DNA of 64,000 nt, taken from NCBI RefSeq assembly GCF_033807715.1, contig NC_084599.1:9092625-9156624 (forward strand). The letters are read 5' to 3'. Position numbers and translations under genes: made by a program. The notes beneath the pieces are model-generated. The model saw only the letters and a list, made by a program, of their open reading frames with translations. It was not told the origin of the DNA and made no database searches. Positions 11,751 to 25,539 of this stretch are shown piece after piece; position 1 is the stretch's first letter; every line of letters begins with the position of its first letter. Origin of the DNA: Cololabis saira (Eukaryota; Chordata; Actinopteri; Beloniformes; Belonidae).

Positions 11751-14700
11751 TTGTGTATAGTGATATTCGGTATACGACATGTTGTATATCTTCTACACAC
11801 TCTTATGTGTTATATGACGCACATTGTTTAAACAAAAAATAGAGTGCAAAAGCATGTATTTGCTTCCTAATAAAGATATGCACGTGGCAGAACAGCAGGT
11901 CGAGGAACCCACGCTCATACTTGAAACATGAGGAAACCGTTACTTCTTAAAAATGTGATATTACTAGCTGCTCTACATTTTGTCCTTAAATAAAATATAG
12001 TAGAAGTGCCTACCTTTCCGAGGGCAGAAAAAGTGTGCATACATTACAGCGGGAGTCTAAAAGCCTTTGTCAACAAGGCCTGAAAAATTAATGCGGACCT
12101 ATACAGCTGTGGGAGCTCCCAGTTCCTGAACGTTGCACTGACTAATGTATGGCTGCTGTAGCGGCTGTACCTGTCAGGGTCAACGCCGCTGCGTGTTTAT
12201 TTTCACCGTAGTCTGCTGGAAGCGTCCGGGGTTAGAGGTGCGAGGCCAGGCCACCCGTGTCAGCAGAGAGCGTGCTCCGACATATATTAATCATGAAATT
12301 CTGCACATCGGATATGTCGTTGTAGTAACCCTGTTTTTTCCAGCAACGCTCTTCTATCATGATGCCCTTTTGCTTTGTCTTCGTCGTCTCCCTCAGAGCC
12401 CTTTGCATGTGGAAAAGATTTAGCTTTCTGTTTGATTGTTTATTTTACAATCGCACACAAAAACAAATATCCCTCTCCTCAGCTGATGCTGATTCTAGCT
12501 GATTAACTTGGGTTGACCTTTTCCCTTGCCCAGCTGCTCCTGCCAGTCGGTACTCCAGCTCTTTCAGTGCATTATTCTACTACATAACAGTAGTGTGTGT
12601 CTCTGTCTCTGTGTGTATATAATAGGCCTGGTTTCATATTCTGGCTCCGGCACAACTGCTGCACGATAATCTTCCACTCATGTAAGCAAAAGAGCAACAA
12701 ATGCTCTCGATCTGCAGCTTTCTGTGCACAAGCAATCACAGAGGCAGCTCTCCAAAATCAATAGGCTCCCCCGCGTAATCCCCTCTAACATGAAATTTGG
12801 CATCAGCGTGGGGATCTTGCGTGTGCTCACCTCCCAGATGAAATCGAAGTGGACGCTACTGCTCATTCATAAAAATCCAAGCAGTGCTGCTGCAAACATT
12901 CAGTAGGCACTGATGCTTCACAGACATCAAAACAATTTTGTTTGCTTTAGTTGGTATTCTCTGTGGCATAACAGTGGGTAATGAAATGTGATCATTATAT
13001 AATTCCTTTTTGTTCTCTCTCGCTCCGTCCTGGATGCCATTTGTTATTTGATGTAGCTGACTGTGTTTGTGTTACAGATTGTTTGCCCGGTCCTATGATG
13101 GGAGAAATAAAACTTGATAATAGGTTTTGGAGCTCAATCATTTCCCGTTGAACCAGATTGGAGTCAAAAACAGCAATTTAATTACACAGAATTTCCCTAT
13201 TTATAAGTAGTTTATTGTTCTCATAACAGAGGTGCACTATGTATTTTTAGCTATAAAAGTAATTCAGTTACTTTTGATTGGATGATGATGATGATACAAA
13301 AGTGGACTCATTTAACACACTTGCAGAGCATGTACTGTTTGTGTTAAAGACATAAACACATCAGATACCAGGGGCTGTCAGAGTCTGAGTCACTCTTTTT
13401 ATGGGTTACTGTCCTGAAAAGTAGAAGCTTTTGAGATTGTATTCATTATTTATTGAATGTATCTATCTAATTTTAGCATTGAGTTCTTTGAAATGCAAGT
13501 TTTCCTATAGATTATAGCACCTTTGCCTCCTGAGGATCAAATCCAGGATCTTTAACCCTTTAATGGCTGACACATGAAATAATGCCCAGAAAATCCTCCT
13601 CCTTTATTTATTTATTTTTTTCATTGTATAAAACTTTTTTTGGATTATCAAGGTGGTGCAGACGTTTCATAAATTCATGTGTCAAATGCGATACATCTGG
13701 CCCTTTTTAGACCCGAGATGTGTAATATGAGTTGCTTCACGAAACCTGTTGAAAGTGACAACTTTCATTCAGTCACATTTACATTTATATTTACATTTCT
13801 TTGAGCTCCGTTCAGTTCATTCACTCTGAGGAAGTTACAGAATGAGGGAATAGATTTGCCACGGCGGTCCATCAGATGAGCCGTGCAGGCGTGAGGTCGC
13901 TTTCCTGAGTTAAACATCTAACGTCGCTACGAAGGTTCATCTTATCCACGGCACGCTGAGGGTTTGTAAGAGATAGTGGAGGTAGATGGGATACCTGCCT
14001 CCCGCTCCGTGTTCATGTGATCAGTGTGTCGGCTTTAAGTTACACTTTATTCTTTAAACAGATGGACCAACTGTGGTTAATGCAGAGTTACAGACTTGGA
14101 CAGAGCAGCAGGCGTGCCAACTGTCAGTCAACAGCCGTGTGGCATCAAAGCCTTTAATACGCCCTCAAGTCCTGTCAATAGGGCAAGAATGTGAAATTGA
14201 TTTGAACCTGTCTTACACTTAGTGCTCCTTGATGGTCTTACAATCCCAAATTGACTCCATCCCTAAACTGTATTTGTTTGAACCCCATTCTGAGGTTGTG
14301 TTTGTTTGTTTTGTCTTTTTGTTTGTGTGGAAACACAGGCGAGCGGGTTCACACTAAATCCTTCAAGTGTGCTGCACTGCAATCTGAGCCCAACCAGCCC
14401 CGCTAATATGCAGCGCAGGGCTGTCTAAGCACATCAAATCTGTTGTCTGGGAGTTAACAAGGACGCCCAGATGCGTGTCAAAACAGTGTGCTCTTCATGC
14501 GCCGGAGCAAACTCCGCCGCTGTGGTCGCTGCACAGGCTCCGGCTGTCGTGACCTCTGATTCACACTGACCCGTGGTGCATTTCTATAAATCAGCAGGCC
14601 TCCTGCTGAGATTGTGCAACATCTAGTTTAATGGAGCATTGTCAAAGCAACATGGACTGTAAGGATGTTTACATAATAATGCTTTCATCGGGGAAAACCG

Positions 14701-15457
14701 CGCAGCAGTCAGAACGTAACTTAACAATTGAGAGGTGATGAGAGAAATATATAATTATGCCTCGACAGGAGAATTAATTTTAATCCACTAAAACACTGCC
14801 ACATCCGATTTGTTTAACGCGCCTCGCTGCGTCTGTTCAGACCTTCCCGCTGCAGAGGCAGAGTTGGATGGATTTGGCCCATTGCTGGCTGTATTAAGAC
14901 GGTGGTAGCTGCACAAACATGCTGTCACATTTTCAAGGCTCAGTAGGTGGTAGTTGTTGCTGATGTTCCCTTTCTTTTATACATGAAAAAATGCATGACA
15001 GATTTATGATTTTCAGTAAAGAAAATCCCATTGCTGAAAGGCAAAGGCAATTTGTTTTTTTACATTATAAAGAGGCTGTCGGGCAAAAACAAACTATAAC
15101 CATGCAATTACATTTTTTCTTCTTTTCTTTTTCTTTCACAGTGTTGAACCGCCTCTCTTCCTCTCCACTATATGACCACTTAAGTAGCTACTTTTATACA
15201 CATTAAGATATGACATTTTTGACCCAATTAGACTCTAATGTGCTTCCTCCATTGAAGCCGCACCTCGTCCTGATCTGATTCTGTCTGTTGTAATAAGACT
15301 TACATCCAAATTAAAAAGCTCTTCCTGTCTGATTCATCCACACACTGTGGAACAATGTGTGGTGCAATGAATGAAATATTGAAAAGCTAGGCTCACTAAA
15401 TGACACACACTCACCACCATGAAAAACTTCTCCAGTTGTGCCTCTTAGCATTGAGAA

Positions 15458-15482
15458 GTGTGTGTGTGTGTGTGTGTGTGTT
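15458..15482 (+). repeat. (GT)n microsatellite
   Basis: A clean run of about 12 GT units, continuing into a looser GTGCATG-rich segment. Confidence 0.9.
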
Positions 15483-16029
15483 TGTGCATGTGCCTGTGCA
15501 TGCGTGCATTAACTAAAGAGTCTTTCCAGATGCATTCATAGGAGAACTACTCAGCCGTCGCTGGTCTCAACCTTTGAGAACCAGGATGTTACTGGGTTAC
15601 AGTCGCGCCTCCTCCTCAGTTATGAGTTAATGAAAGGAGTGTGTCTCTTTCTATCCATGTTGGATTAAGCTCTGCACACGTTAGAGTGGCTCGTTTTTCA
15701 GTTCACGTGTGAATTGAGGAATATGTTGTGACTGCACACAGTTAGGAATGTAGTAACTTTGGTTCATGCCAAGATCTTGGAGAGTCAGTTCACGTGCTCA
15801 TTGTGTTGGAGCAGTCATAGGCAGGGGTAAATACCTGGACAACGTAGCCAGGATCAGTCCTAAATGGAAAAAAGATGTGGTATGTGTGGTCCAAACAAGG
15901 ATGAAGCATACTTAAAACACTTTTCTTATCTGAAGCTGCCATGTGGCATCTTACATTACTTTTACAGCCCAGGGTCAACTGAAGGAGCGGATCTAAGGAA
16001 CTTAGACTATTCACACACTATTGTGCCTT

Positions 16030-16498
16030 GATTAGAAATAAAATCTCTAAATCTAAGTTTAAGGCATTTTAGTTTTAGTTAGCTAGTTTTATTTTGGTCT
16101 ATTAGTCAATCAAAACATGCACCACAGTAAAGCTGGATATATAAATAAATATAAATAAATGAACCAAAAAAGGTGTAGCCGTAGCTTTTATAATGCCTAC
16201 CCTTTTTTACAATACATCACATCAGAAAAATCAAAATAAAAAGTATTACAGAGATCAATTACAACAAAAACATGTGATATAGAGGATTTACAGGAGAAGC
16301 TGCTCTTGGTCATAGTTTATATTTATCAATTGCCCTAAGTTTAAACATTTTTTTGAATTTGCGGATAGAACTACACATTTTTAGCTCATCACAGAGACTA
16401 TTCCACAAGTTTACCCCTTTAACAGAAACACATCTACTTCTAAAATATGTCCTTACCTTTATTTTTTTAAACATACAAGTTCCCCTGAGTTCATACCG
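16030..16498 (-). pseudogene. LINE ORF2 C-terminal end and 3' region
   Basis: On the minus strand, 16498 to 16310 is open for 62 codons and ends in TGA. It includes the typical end of a non-LTR retrotransposon ORF2: RTYFRSRCVSVKGVNLWNSL, then a basic CSSIRKFKKMFKLR segment. The 'V/I-x-G-V-x-LWNSL' and 'F-K-K-x-x-K' pattern is found at the very C-terminus of several fish LINE clades. Just upstream the frame is closed by a TAA, so the copy is truncated. The AT-rich 280 bases down to about 16030 would be its 3' UTR; the exact end is uncertain. The clade is not assigned. Confidence 0.75.
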
Positions 16499-17589
16499 AC
16501 TATTTTAACTCCATGTCGGCACCATCTGCTAATCAGTCTTCGTTCCATCTTAAGGGGTCTCTCAGATTTGACGATTTCTGTTCCAATTTTGCCAAACGGA
16601 GAGCGAACCAACACATCATTTCAAGTCAGCAGTCGATCATTTGTTTGATCAACTCAAGGACTCTAAGATGCTTAATGGGATGTCGCCGAGCCGTGGTAAT
16701 ATCACGATGGCTGACTGATATTAAACAAGCCAAATATCTGGAGCTGTTGAAAGTTGGAGTGTTGGAGTTCCGGCCGGTGAGGGAGCGGGGCATCGGTTGA
16801 GATCACCGAGGATCATATCCGTGAAGCGAGGGCACGACCCAAACAGTGCGCCATACTAACACACACATTAACACAATGTTAGCACTTATTTCGTTCTTCG
16901 TGTTCTTCAATCCTGGCACTGCAAGATCCTGGGTTGAATACTTAAAACATTACTCAGCAGCCTCCAGTTTCGTTTGATGTTCAACACTGAAAGAATTTTA
17001 ATTTAAAGCAGGATTTACGTAATCTGCTAGACTCAAACTGGATTAAAAATACCAAAGACTGATGTCAGGCCTCCACAGGAAATGGCATGGCGTTGTGTTT
17101 ATGTCAAATGGGCTGATGTCTGTTTGCTAACTTGTCACGTCTATAGTGGAGAGATGGGCATTACTGAAGTCTGCTGACAGTTTAGCTGAAGCTGACTGCT
17201 GGAAATGCTGCTGAGATGGATCCGATGACATTAGTGCCTTGAGGAGGCCTCGGTTCACATCGCGCCAGTCCAGCCGTGCCGTGACACTGTCATCTCCCAA
17301 CACACAGAGCATCGCAGCCGGCACGTGCTGTCACAACATGGCAGGATGACGGACCCTCTCTCCTTCCTCCCACGTCTCCTACTGATCATATCATCCACGA
17401 GCAGTCGCCAGAAATGAAGATTATAGATCAGAGTAGTGCAGGAAACCTACTTTTAATGTATTAGTTCAATTTAAACGCATTTCAATTGCTATGCAGTTAA
17501 AAATGAGTTTCCAAATCCCTCTGAATGATCTGTTATTGTCATTAAACATTATTTTTCTACTCGTGCATAATTCCTGAAAGAGATTTAGG

Positions 17590-17870
17590 TTTTGGCACTG
17601 CCCTTAACCCCAAGGTGATGCTGTGGAACGTCCTCCAGCTGTTCACACCAGACATCCCATAAATGTGTCTGAGCTGAAGCAGTTATGTAAAGAGGAAATG
17701 GGAAAAGAAAAATTAACAAAACCTCTGAATGTTGCACGCGCTGGTTCTAAAGTTACCAAATGGGGCTTGTTGGAAGTTTTTTTGGGGCCAAAGGAGGTTC
17801 AACCAGCTGGTGATACCGAGGTTTCACTTACTTTATCCTCTGGGTGTGTTCAGTAAAGACACAACTATTT
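17590..17870 (+). repeat. Decayed interspersed repeat, probably a DNA-transposon 3' part
   Basis: The segments GTCTGAGCTGAAGCAGTTAT, AAGGAGGTTCAACCAG and GTTCAGTAAAGACA, in this order and spacing, recall a dispersed fish repeat I associate with Tc1/mariner-like elements. No termini or target duplication are seen. Recognition is from memory and needs a library search. Confidence 0.45.
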
Positions 17871-20800
17871 TGTTAGTGTTTTATCACCTAAAGCCATTAT
17901 TTGGCTGTAGTTCAGGGCAGATGGATTTTCCTGAGCTCCTCTTCCCTCCATCATGTTTGACAATTAATACAAAGTTCTTGAGGTCGACTTCAAACAAAGT
18001 AAGAGTACAATTTACACTTAACACATCTTGAGCTGTGTGAAAAATATATTTCACCCCTCAGCGGTGACGGCTCAGCAATATTGGCTTGTCATTGCCCGTT
18101 TCTGCTGTGATCAATAGCGAGGTGTACGTCAGCACGCCTTGGTGAGTCTTTAGAAACGGTCAAGTCTGCAATTTTTTGCAACGGACAATTTTTTTTCTGC
18201 GTAGGGCTCTGCAGCAAGTGTGTGATTATGTGTTGTAACTCTACGAGGTGATCTGACAATCCAACGCTGTAATTATAGGGCTCAGCGGTGTTAGCTTCCT
18301 CTCTGTTTGTTTTTATAATCTGCAATTGTCTGGTTGCTCTGTGGCTGCGCGGAGCAGAGACGCTGCAGCGGCGCTTGTGGCATCCGTGAAGCAGTGTGGC
18401 AAGCAGGTTCAGAGTTTTGACAGGGGCAGCCAACTGTGGGGAGAGGAGCGTGCCTCCCGGTACTCATTGCCTTCCGTCAATGTTCATTAGTCAAATAAAC
18501 TGCATATGCGTCGTCCCTTTGTCTTTTATGTGCTGGATGAGCCGATGACAAATAAGGTTTGAGCCAGGATGCCGTGATGGTCATTACAACCAAATAGTCC
18601 TTGTTACATTGCTAAAAGGCTCACTATCAACCGCTGTCATTGTGTATCATTCATCTTTACAATAACAAGTACAAACTTACAATGCACACAGCTCCTGATG
18701 GAGCAGTCCTGGCGTCTGACACTGATGACACCGATGCTGTAAGTGACGTTTTCAGCAGAACAGTGCTTCACCTCCTGCAGCGAGGAGGGGTCACAAGTGC
18801 ATGAAAGCTCATTAGAGATGAGTCAAGGATGTGTGGTGAGAGACTGGCCTGCAGTTCTGCAGGAGGTGAATGAAACAATTAGATTGTGCTGTGTGAGTGC
18901 TGCTAAACCCACAATTCCCTCCTTTGAAAAGACAGCCTGTAGAAGAGTCACGACTGGTGGCTCTCATGGCCCTTTTCTTCTTCATATAGTCGCCTTGAAA
19001 AATGATTTTCAGTTGCATCAGTAATACACCCCTACTTTGTATGATGTTATTACATCATCCCCGAAATATTTAACACTTTTTCTTTGTCTGAAACCCGACT
19101 TTTTAAGGTGTTATGTAACTAAAATGTGAAACAGGTTTCATGTTCAACTACATCACTGCCTTTTCTTGTTAATACAACCAGATCTAAGATTCTGTCATGT
19201 GGCATACGTGTACCAGGCAGTTGCTTGTTGGTTTTTTGGTTTGTTTTTTTCCTTTTTTTTTTATTTTAGTGTCAGAACACAGGTGGTGGCAAATCATCAA
19301 AACACATTGACACATTTTACATTGAATATACATGATAAAATATATGATGAAAAAAACCCACACACACATTTTTTATTTTCTTTGTATAATGGGTCCACAT
19401 CGGCATTATTGTTTTCTATGTTTGTGAGTAAAAAATGAAAATAAGAGTGAATATAGTGAATATATCAGCATGCTTGTCAGAATTATTTCTTTTGTCTGGA
19501 TATGAAAAATGAGGAGAGACATTAGAATCTTTAGTGACAAGATATTTACAAGAATTCTGAGTACGGTGTGTAAAATGTAAAAACTAAAAATTGAGGATTT
19601 ACAAATGATGACTATTTATTGAAGGATATTAGAAAGGGCATATCAGTTGTTAAAAACTGTTATGAAAATATGAATTTTTCAAATCTATTGCCTGATTATT
19701 TTTCTTTTATAAGATACAGTTTAAGGAAATGTATTTGCAAAGGTTTTGCAGATTTCATCATCTGCTGTGTAATGAATTGAAAGAAAAAGAACCCGGAGAA
19801 ATCTCTATTAAAGAAGTAAAAAGAGTCCAGTCAAGAGTCTTAACATTATTTGTCAATCATTTTAAAGCAAAATGCAAATTAATTTGCATTCCTGTGACTC
19901 TTTTGCTTCTCATGTAGATTAGCTGTGTTGTTTTTGACTTTACTGCTGGGTTTTCATCCCCACATGAGGCGAGGCTTACGCAGCGCTGGGAACACATGCA
20001 TCCCACAATCACTGTTTCTGTTCACATGCAGGAACCACTTCCAGAGTCAACGCTGCTCCCCGATGCCATTAGATCATTTATTAAGTGATATAATGTTTAG
20101 AGTTGTGCCTCCCAAACCTCAAACACTAAAAAGCTGTGATAAAAGTAGGATTGAATTACGGCATTGATGCCTGTTTTATGTATCAGTTGAAGCCGGGTTA
20201 CAGTCCCTTTGGTGCTCAGGAGGTTTTCACTTACCCCACGTATTTATCTCCAATCTGAGCCAGACTGTCTTTCCCACGTTACTTTCTGTTTACGAGCGTA
20301 GGTGGGTGGAGCCTTTTGGCTGGAATCGTGGCTTTTTTTTTTAATGGCATTGTTGTAAAAAAAATAATTTGTTCATCCTTGTGAAAAAAGTGTATTTATT
20401 AATTTCAAAATGGAGTGCAGATTCTTAAAATACAAAGTGTTTTAATTTAATTAATAAGTCCCCACCCCCACCACGTAAAGAATATGAAGATAAAGAATAT
20501 AAAGAAGAAAAGAAAAAAAAACCTCCTTACGTGTACAAAGCACAATCTTAAAGCGGCGCGATGGTACCGAACAGCTGGAGGTCTCGTCGTGATTCAGAGA
20601 CATGTTTAATCATTTTGAATGTGCCTTATCTGGAATTATTTCCGGAAGAGGATTGATACCCGCTGCTTTTATGAAATCAGGGCTCGCAGCGCTTTGCACG
20701 GGACTCTTCCGTCTGAGTGCACAGAGACGAGCTGACCCCGAGTGGAGGGGAGATTTGTGAATGCCTCAGTGCTGACTGGGGATTCCTCCGTGGCCATAGT

Positions 20801-21565
20801 GGAAGTGCTGAAATGGACAGATGCAAATGGCCGGCAGCGCTACCAGTCCAGAGCAGCCACGTTGTGTGAATAAGAAGCAGGAGAAAGTTTACAGAGGAAT
20901 ATCCAAGGGCTTAGACGAGTCTGAAAAGATGCCAGGCGAACTTCTCCTTCTTCAGGGGTTTTCCCCAAGCTTTGCTGAGGAAAAAAAAAACAACAAAAAA
21001 ACAAACAAGAAAAAAATAAAAATCCCCCACCCTTGTGGTTTGAAATGCAAAGTTAACAGTTTTACTCAGCCCCCTCCAAGGCTTTTATAGTCTCTCCTAA
21101 TCTTTTTTAATGTGTCAAAGGGCTTTCTTGAGAGTCTCTGTGAAATTTCACACTTAAGTTGTTTGCAAAGTCAGTCTGAATTACAGCGCTGAGTGAGGCT
21201 AAACTTTTCTGAAAGGGCTGGAGAAAACTTTTACAAAACTGTATGTTGTATTTGTGTAACGGGGAATGTTGGAGCGGACCGGACTGGGACAACAGACATG
21301 TTGGGAGTTCTGCACCGAAACTGGAACTGGCTGATTATACAAATAAATCACATGGAAGCCAAGTTTTTGTTGTTGTTGTTGTTGGTTTCGGCCCCGTTCC
21401 TCCCATGATGGAGGTGTCGCCGCAGCAGAGCATCCCAGTCCAGGCACTGATTCATGAGTAGCAGTACGCCTTACCTTTCATCAGGTTTCAATAGAGCTTT
21501 ATTCTAGCGTCGTTCAACTCAAACTACATACTCAATAAAAGAGAAAGTAAAAAGTGCAGACTTAA

Positions 21566-22037
21566 AGGAGCATGAGGCTGGATTTATGAAAAAAATGCGT
21601 ATACGTTTTAAGTTTTCTAGAAATAATGTCAGATGAAGCGTTCCAAACCAAAAAGAATGAGCCCTCTAGTGTATCTCTCCGTTGCCTTGAACAGGCTGTG
21701 TGCTGCAAAATGTGCTGCAATTGTGGGGCCGAATTTCCCGCGCTGTCCTGCGGATGTGACGTCACATGACGCTGCATGCGCGCACGAGTAAACATTGGAT
21801 ACGCGTTTGAGTCATGGAGGCAGCTTCAACTTGAATTGGGACTGAAAACAGATGCTGACATGGCTCATTTCCTACTGACCAGGTAAGATAACATTGTAAG
21901 TCATATTTAGAGCTTGATTTGAAAATCACACTAGATTACACACGCGCTCCCGTGCCGGCTTCGCTGTTGGCTGCAGGAACTCCGACGGTCGTCATGGCGC
22001 TAATGAGTCTCATTTCTTATTCTTGCCTCATGCTCCT
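21566..22037. mobile_element. Non-autonomous piggyBac-like element, 472 bp, TTAA-flanked
   Basis: It begins AGGAGCATGAGGC and ends GCCTCATGCTCCT, a perfect 13-bp terminal inverted repeat. TTAA lies directly on each side (21562-21565 and 22038-22041), as in piggyBac superfamily insertions. There is no transposase frame. Inside, at 21754-21767, is the perfect palindrome ATGTGACGTCACAT, a full cAMP-response-element core. Confidence 0.88.
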
Positions 22038-22146
22038 TTAAGGCTAAATAAAAACATTTAAATGTAATTACTAATTTGAAACTTAGAGATGTAAAAAGAA
22101 ATAATAAAAAAATTCTGATAACAGGAGAGGGAACAAATACATCATA

Positions 22147-22865
22147 TGGATTAAAGTATTTGGCCTCACCTGTAATTATTTAATTCAGGTATTTCAATCA
22201 GCCTTGTTGCGACAGGTGTCTAAAATCACCTTTGCAGTAATATGGCTCAGGAAGATGATTAGAAGGAAGCATTTGGAAGACCACGTGCATCACAGAGCAG
22301 GGTCAACAACTGCTGAGGCACAAATGCTTGGCTGGTTAGTTCTGAATGTGATGATGTTCGCTGGCATTGATATAATCACAAAAACCTGTGCAGTGGGAGC
22401 TTCGTGGAGCGGGTTTCCATGGCCATGCAGCTGCGCGCTGGCTTGGCTTGTCCGCAGAGTAACGAGTCCCACTTCTGTCTCTGGAGGTCCGATGGTTGAG
22501 TCTAGGTTTGGCAGATACCGGGAGAGTTGAAGGGCAACCATGATGGTTCAGCATTACAAGACATTTTGGACCATTTCATGCTTGGAACCTTACAGGTTAC
22601 AGTTTGGGGAAGGTGCTCTTCCACTCCAACATGCCCCAGTGCACAAAGACGTGTTTTGATGGGTCTTGTCCAGACGAACTTGACCTCAACCCCAACAACA
22701 ATATTTGCGATGAACTGGCAGAGAGACTGTGAGCCGGGACTTATCTTCCTACATCAGTGCTTCACCTGATGAATATTTACAAAATAAATGGACACAAATT
22801 CCCACAGAAACACTGCTGAATCTTGCGATAAACTTTCCAAATAAGAACAAATCTGTATTAAAGTA
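22147..22865 (+). pseudogene. Tc1-like transposase relic
   Basis: Collinear remains of a Tc1/mariner transposon of the DD34E type. The left part has AAAGTATTTGGCCTCACCTG and CAGGTATTTCAATCA. Then come segments that translate in shifting frames into transposase-like pieces: one around 22400 (GAGCGGGTTTCCATGGCC), one around 22455-22525 (the W-S-D-E-S-x-F/W region, degraded), and one around 22610-22660 (the F-x-H-D-N-A-P-x-H region, now reading HSNMPQCTK). Large internal deletions and frameshifts make it inactive. The family match is from memory of fish Tc1-like consensus sequences. Confidence 0.7.
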
Positions 22866-22917
22866 TATGTGTCTGAGTCCAAATCTCATAAGGACCTGTT
22901 AATGGGTCCTTGCACTC

Positions 22918-23230
22918 GATTTGGGACTCAGAGACGGATCCTTCCAATCAGTCGCACCTCGACTGTGGAACAAGCTCCCTCTCTCTTCACGCTCACTGGA
23001 TCCTATTGACGCTCTCAAAAAGCATCTCGCCTGATTTTCATTGCTTCAAGCATTTTAGCTCCACAAAGGGCTGCTGTGACTAGTCTCTTCTATTGAATGT
23101 TTATTGTCTTAGCTGTCTAACATTTGATGTATTTTATTGTATGTTTTTTTCTAAAATGTATATTTTATTGCAAAGCAGTTTGTGATTGATGTCTGAGAAA
23201 GGTACAATTATAAGTACTTTTACTTAATAA
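22918..23230 (+). pseudogene. LINE ORF2 C-terminal fragment with 3' UTR
   Basis: From 22918 a frame of 38 codons ends in TGA at 23032-23034. It reads LRDGSFQSVAPRLWNKLPLS and then S-R-S-L-D-P-I-D-A-L-K-K-H-L-A. The 'APRLWNxLP ... LKxxL' pattern is the standard end of L2/Rex1-type LINE ORF2 proteins. The following 200 bases are AT-rich and end with GAGAAAGGTACAATTATAAGT, similar to the L2-type 3' tail. It abuts the Tc1-like relic. Confidence 0.75.
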
Positions 23231-24836
23231 CTTACAGTGCTACTGCTCGTGTGATGGTCAGGGATCGGTCTGCTGCTGTTCATGTTGTGTTGGCAGCAAT
23301 AGACTGCCATGATAAATACATTGTTTTATTTTATTTCTCTTTTACTATTTTCCTGTTATTTTAACAACAAAAAACATATTTATTCAGCTGACTTGCACTT
23401 TTTGACTCAAACAAGGTATGACTCAAACAGCTCAGCGGAATTTTTTATTTTTTTTGCCGAGTCCTGCCTTCGTTTCGCTAATCTTTGGTGAGCCAGATCC
23501 TCAAACATCAAACTTGAAAGCTTATTTTCCTGCATTAAATCCATGCTTTGGAGCTTCACCTGCGTACCCCACACCTTCTCAGGTTTTGTGCATTGCCTTT
23601 TGCTGTCTATTTGTTTTGGTTTACGGGGGATTGAGACGCGTAAGGGTGCAAGCCCTAGCAGTTTGGTGCTGGTCAGACACGCATCATATGTTTTTCTTAC
23701 CGTCTTGATGCCAGGCGTCTGAACTTGTGTGTGACCCCTCCTACCAATCTCTCCACACGGTGGTCATGCCAGGCTGGGCTGCGTTCATCGGCAACGTGGC
23801 CAGCCAGACAAGAAGAGTTTAGTTAATATGGAAAGCTTCGCCACTACGCAGACTTTAAGATTTTGCACATTTGATTAGTTTCATCACCCACAGAAAGGGG
23901 TGAATCTATTCTCTTAATGTAATTTGTGGAAAATGTACCATGACAGTTTAATTATTTTGAGGGGGCAAATTTGCATTTCCAGTGCTCTGCAAACTAAATA
24001 CTACCGTAGGTTCTAAGGCCTTAAAGATAAATTAATAATCTAGAGTATTTAAAACCCATGAAACATTTAAATTAAGTAATATCACTTCCTAAAGGGCATA
24101 GTGGAGCTTTTTTCCCCCCCATACATATGCAGACAGACACACTTTTTAAATAAACATCAGCGCTAATCACTGAGACTGAAATCAGAGCAAGAGCAGAAAA
24201 TATTTTCTGGAGCTTTTAATGGTTCCTCCGGGGCTCCTCTCTGACTTAGATAAGATGGGATTTAGACAAAGTTGATGCATTTACCAAACTTGGATTCTTT
24301 TTGTCTCAATGCGTTAGAAAGAGCAGCTCTGTATAACCCTTCACTGATAAAATGATATCACCTTTTATAATATTCAGGTTAAAAAGGCTTTTTAAGGGGG
24401 GTTGGGGATACATTGCTGTTCATGACATTCATGTGCAGCAGCCTTTGATCACCTTTTGAGAGAAATCAATTGGATGTGTTGCTCTGCCCCATTTTGGAAG
24501 ACTACAAGCGTTCATTTTTGTTCCCCTTGTGCTGCAAATGTAGTAATTGACTCTGATTTTTGGCTTCAGGCAGTAACCTAATAAGGCCATCCAAGGTTAA
24601 TGATAGACCTTTTTTAGAAAGGCTGAACGTCTGACACCAATATGTAGTGGTGGTGAAAAACAATTATTACTTACATGAGAGACACTTGGGGCAGAAGTCT
24701 CTGACATCTTGGTGAATAATTGTCATTCTGTCTATTATGAGCAGTTATATTTTGTCAGTTTGACCTCTGTAACACATATTACACAGACATTTTTTTGTTA
24801 AAATGCTACAGTCATCCAGAAAGCCAGTTTCAGCAG

Positions 24837-24957
<121 letters not shown>

Positions 24958-25539
24958 TTGCAATCATCTCTTCCTAGGAGAACTTGTGCCACAAATTTCT
25001 GTGATTTACCATCTTTCCCATCCAAGCAACTGGAGTCAGCATAAGTGTTGTTCGCCATTGCCAATCTGCTGTCATAGTATTCGCTGCCAAGAAATTTATC
25101 CCCTCCCCTCCTGCTTTATTAGCCATAGATTATGGACAGTCGTGGATAGTGCTGTCGAGGGAGGAAGGGTGAATAATCTTTTAAGCATGAACCACTGTTC
25201 AGTAAAATGCATCTGTAGTATTTCTACCATTATATATTTTTTTTAAATCGACCTTTACATCCTCAAATAGTCACGGTTTAGGAGCCTAAAAGTCCATATA
25301 AACTTAATGTGTTATTATTTTGGAAGGACTTCTTGAGATTTTCAACCAAATATGGTGTCACTCATGTTTTCCTCTCACGGCCAGCTGAGAACAACAATTA
25401 GCTTGAACTCTTGTTGGCCCGAACAACTTTCAGATCCTCCGTTTAGCTTCAACTTCAGTAATTCTGGACATTTTCAAAACTGCATATCTTGTACTGCTTA
25501 TATAAAGTGTAGACAGTATACGTATATACTCTATACTTA

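Noticed and set aside
18089..18433. Minus-strand frame of 114 codons
   Set aside because: No domain and no promoter or splice context; taken as chance.
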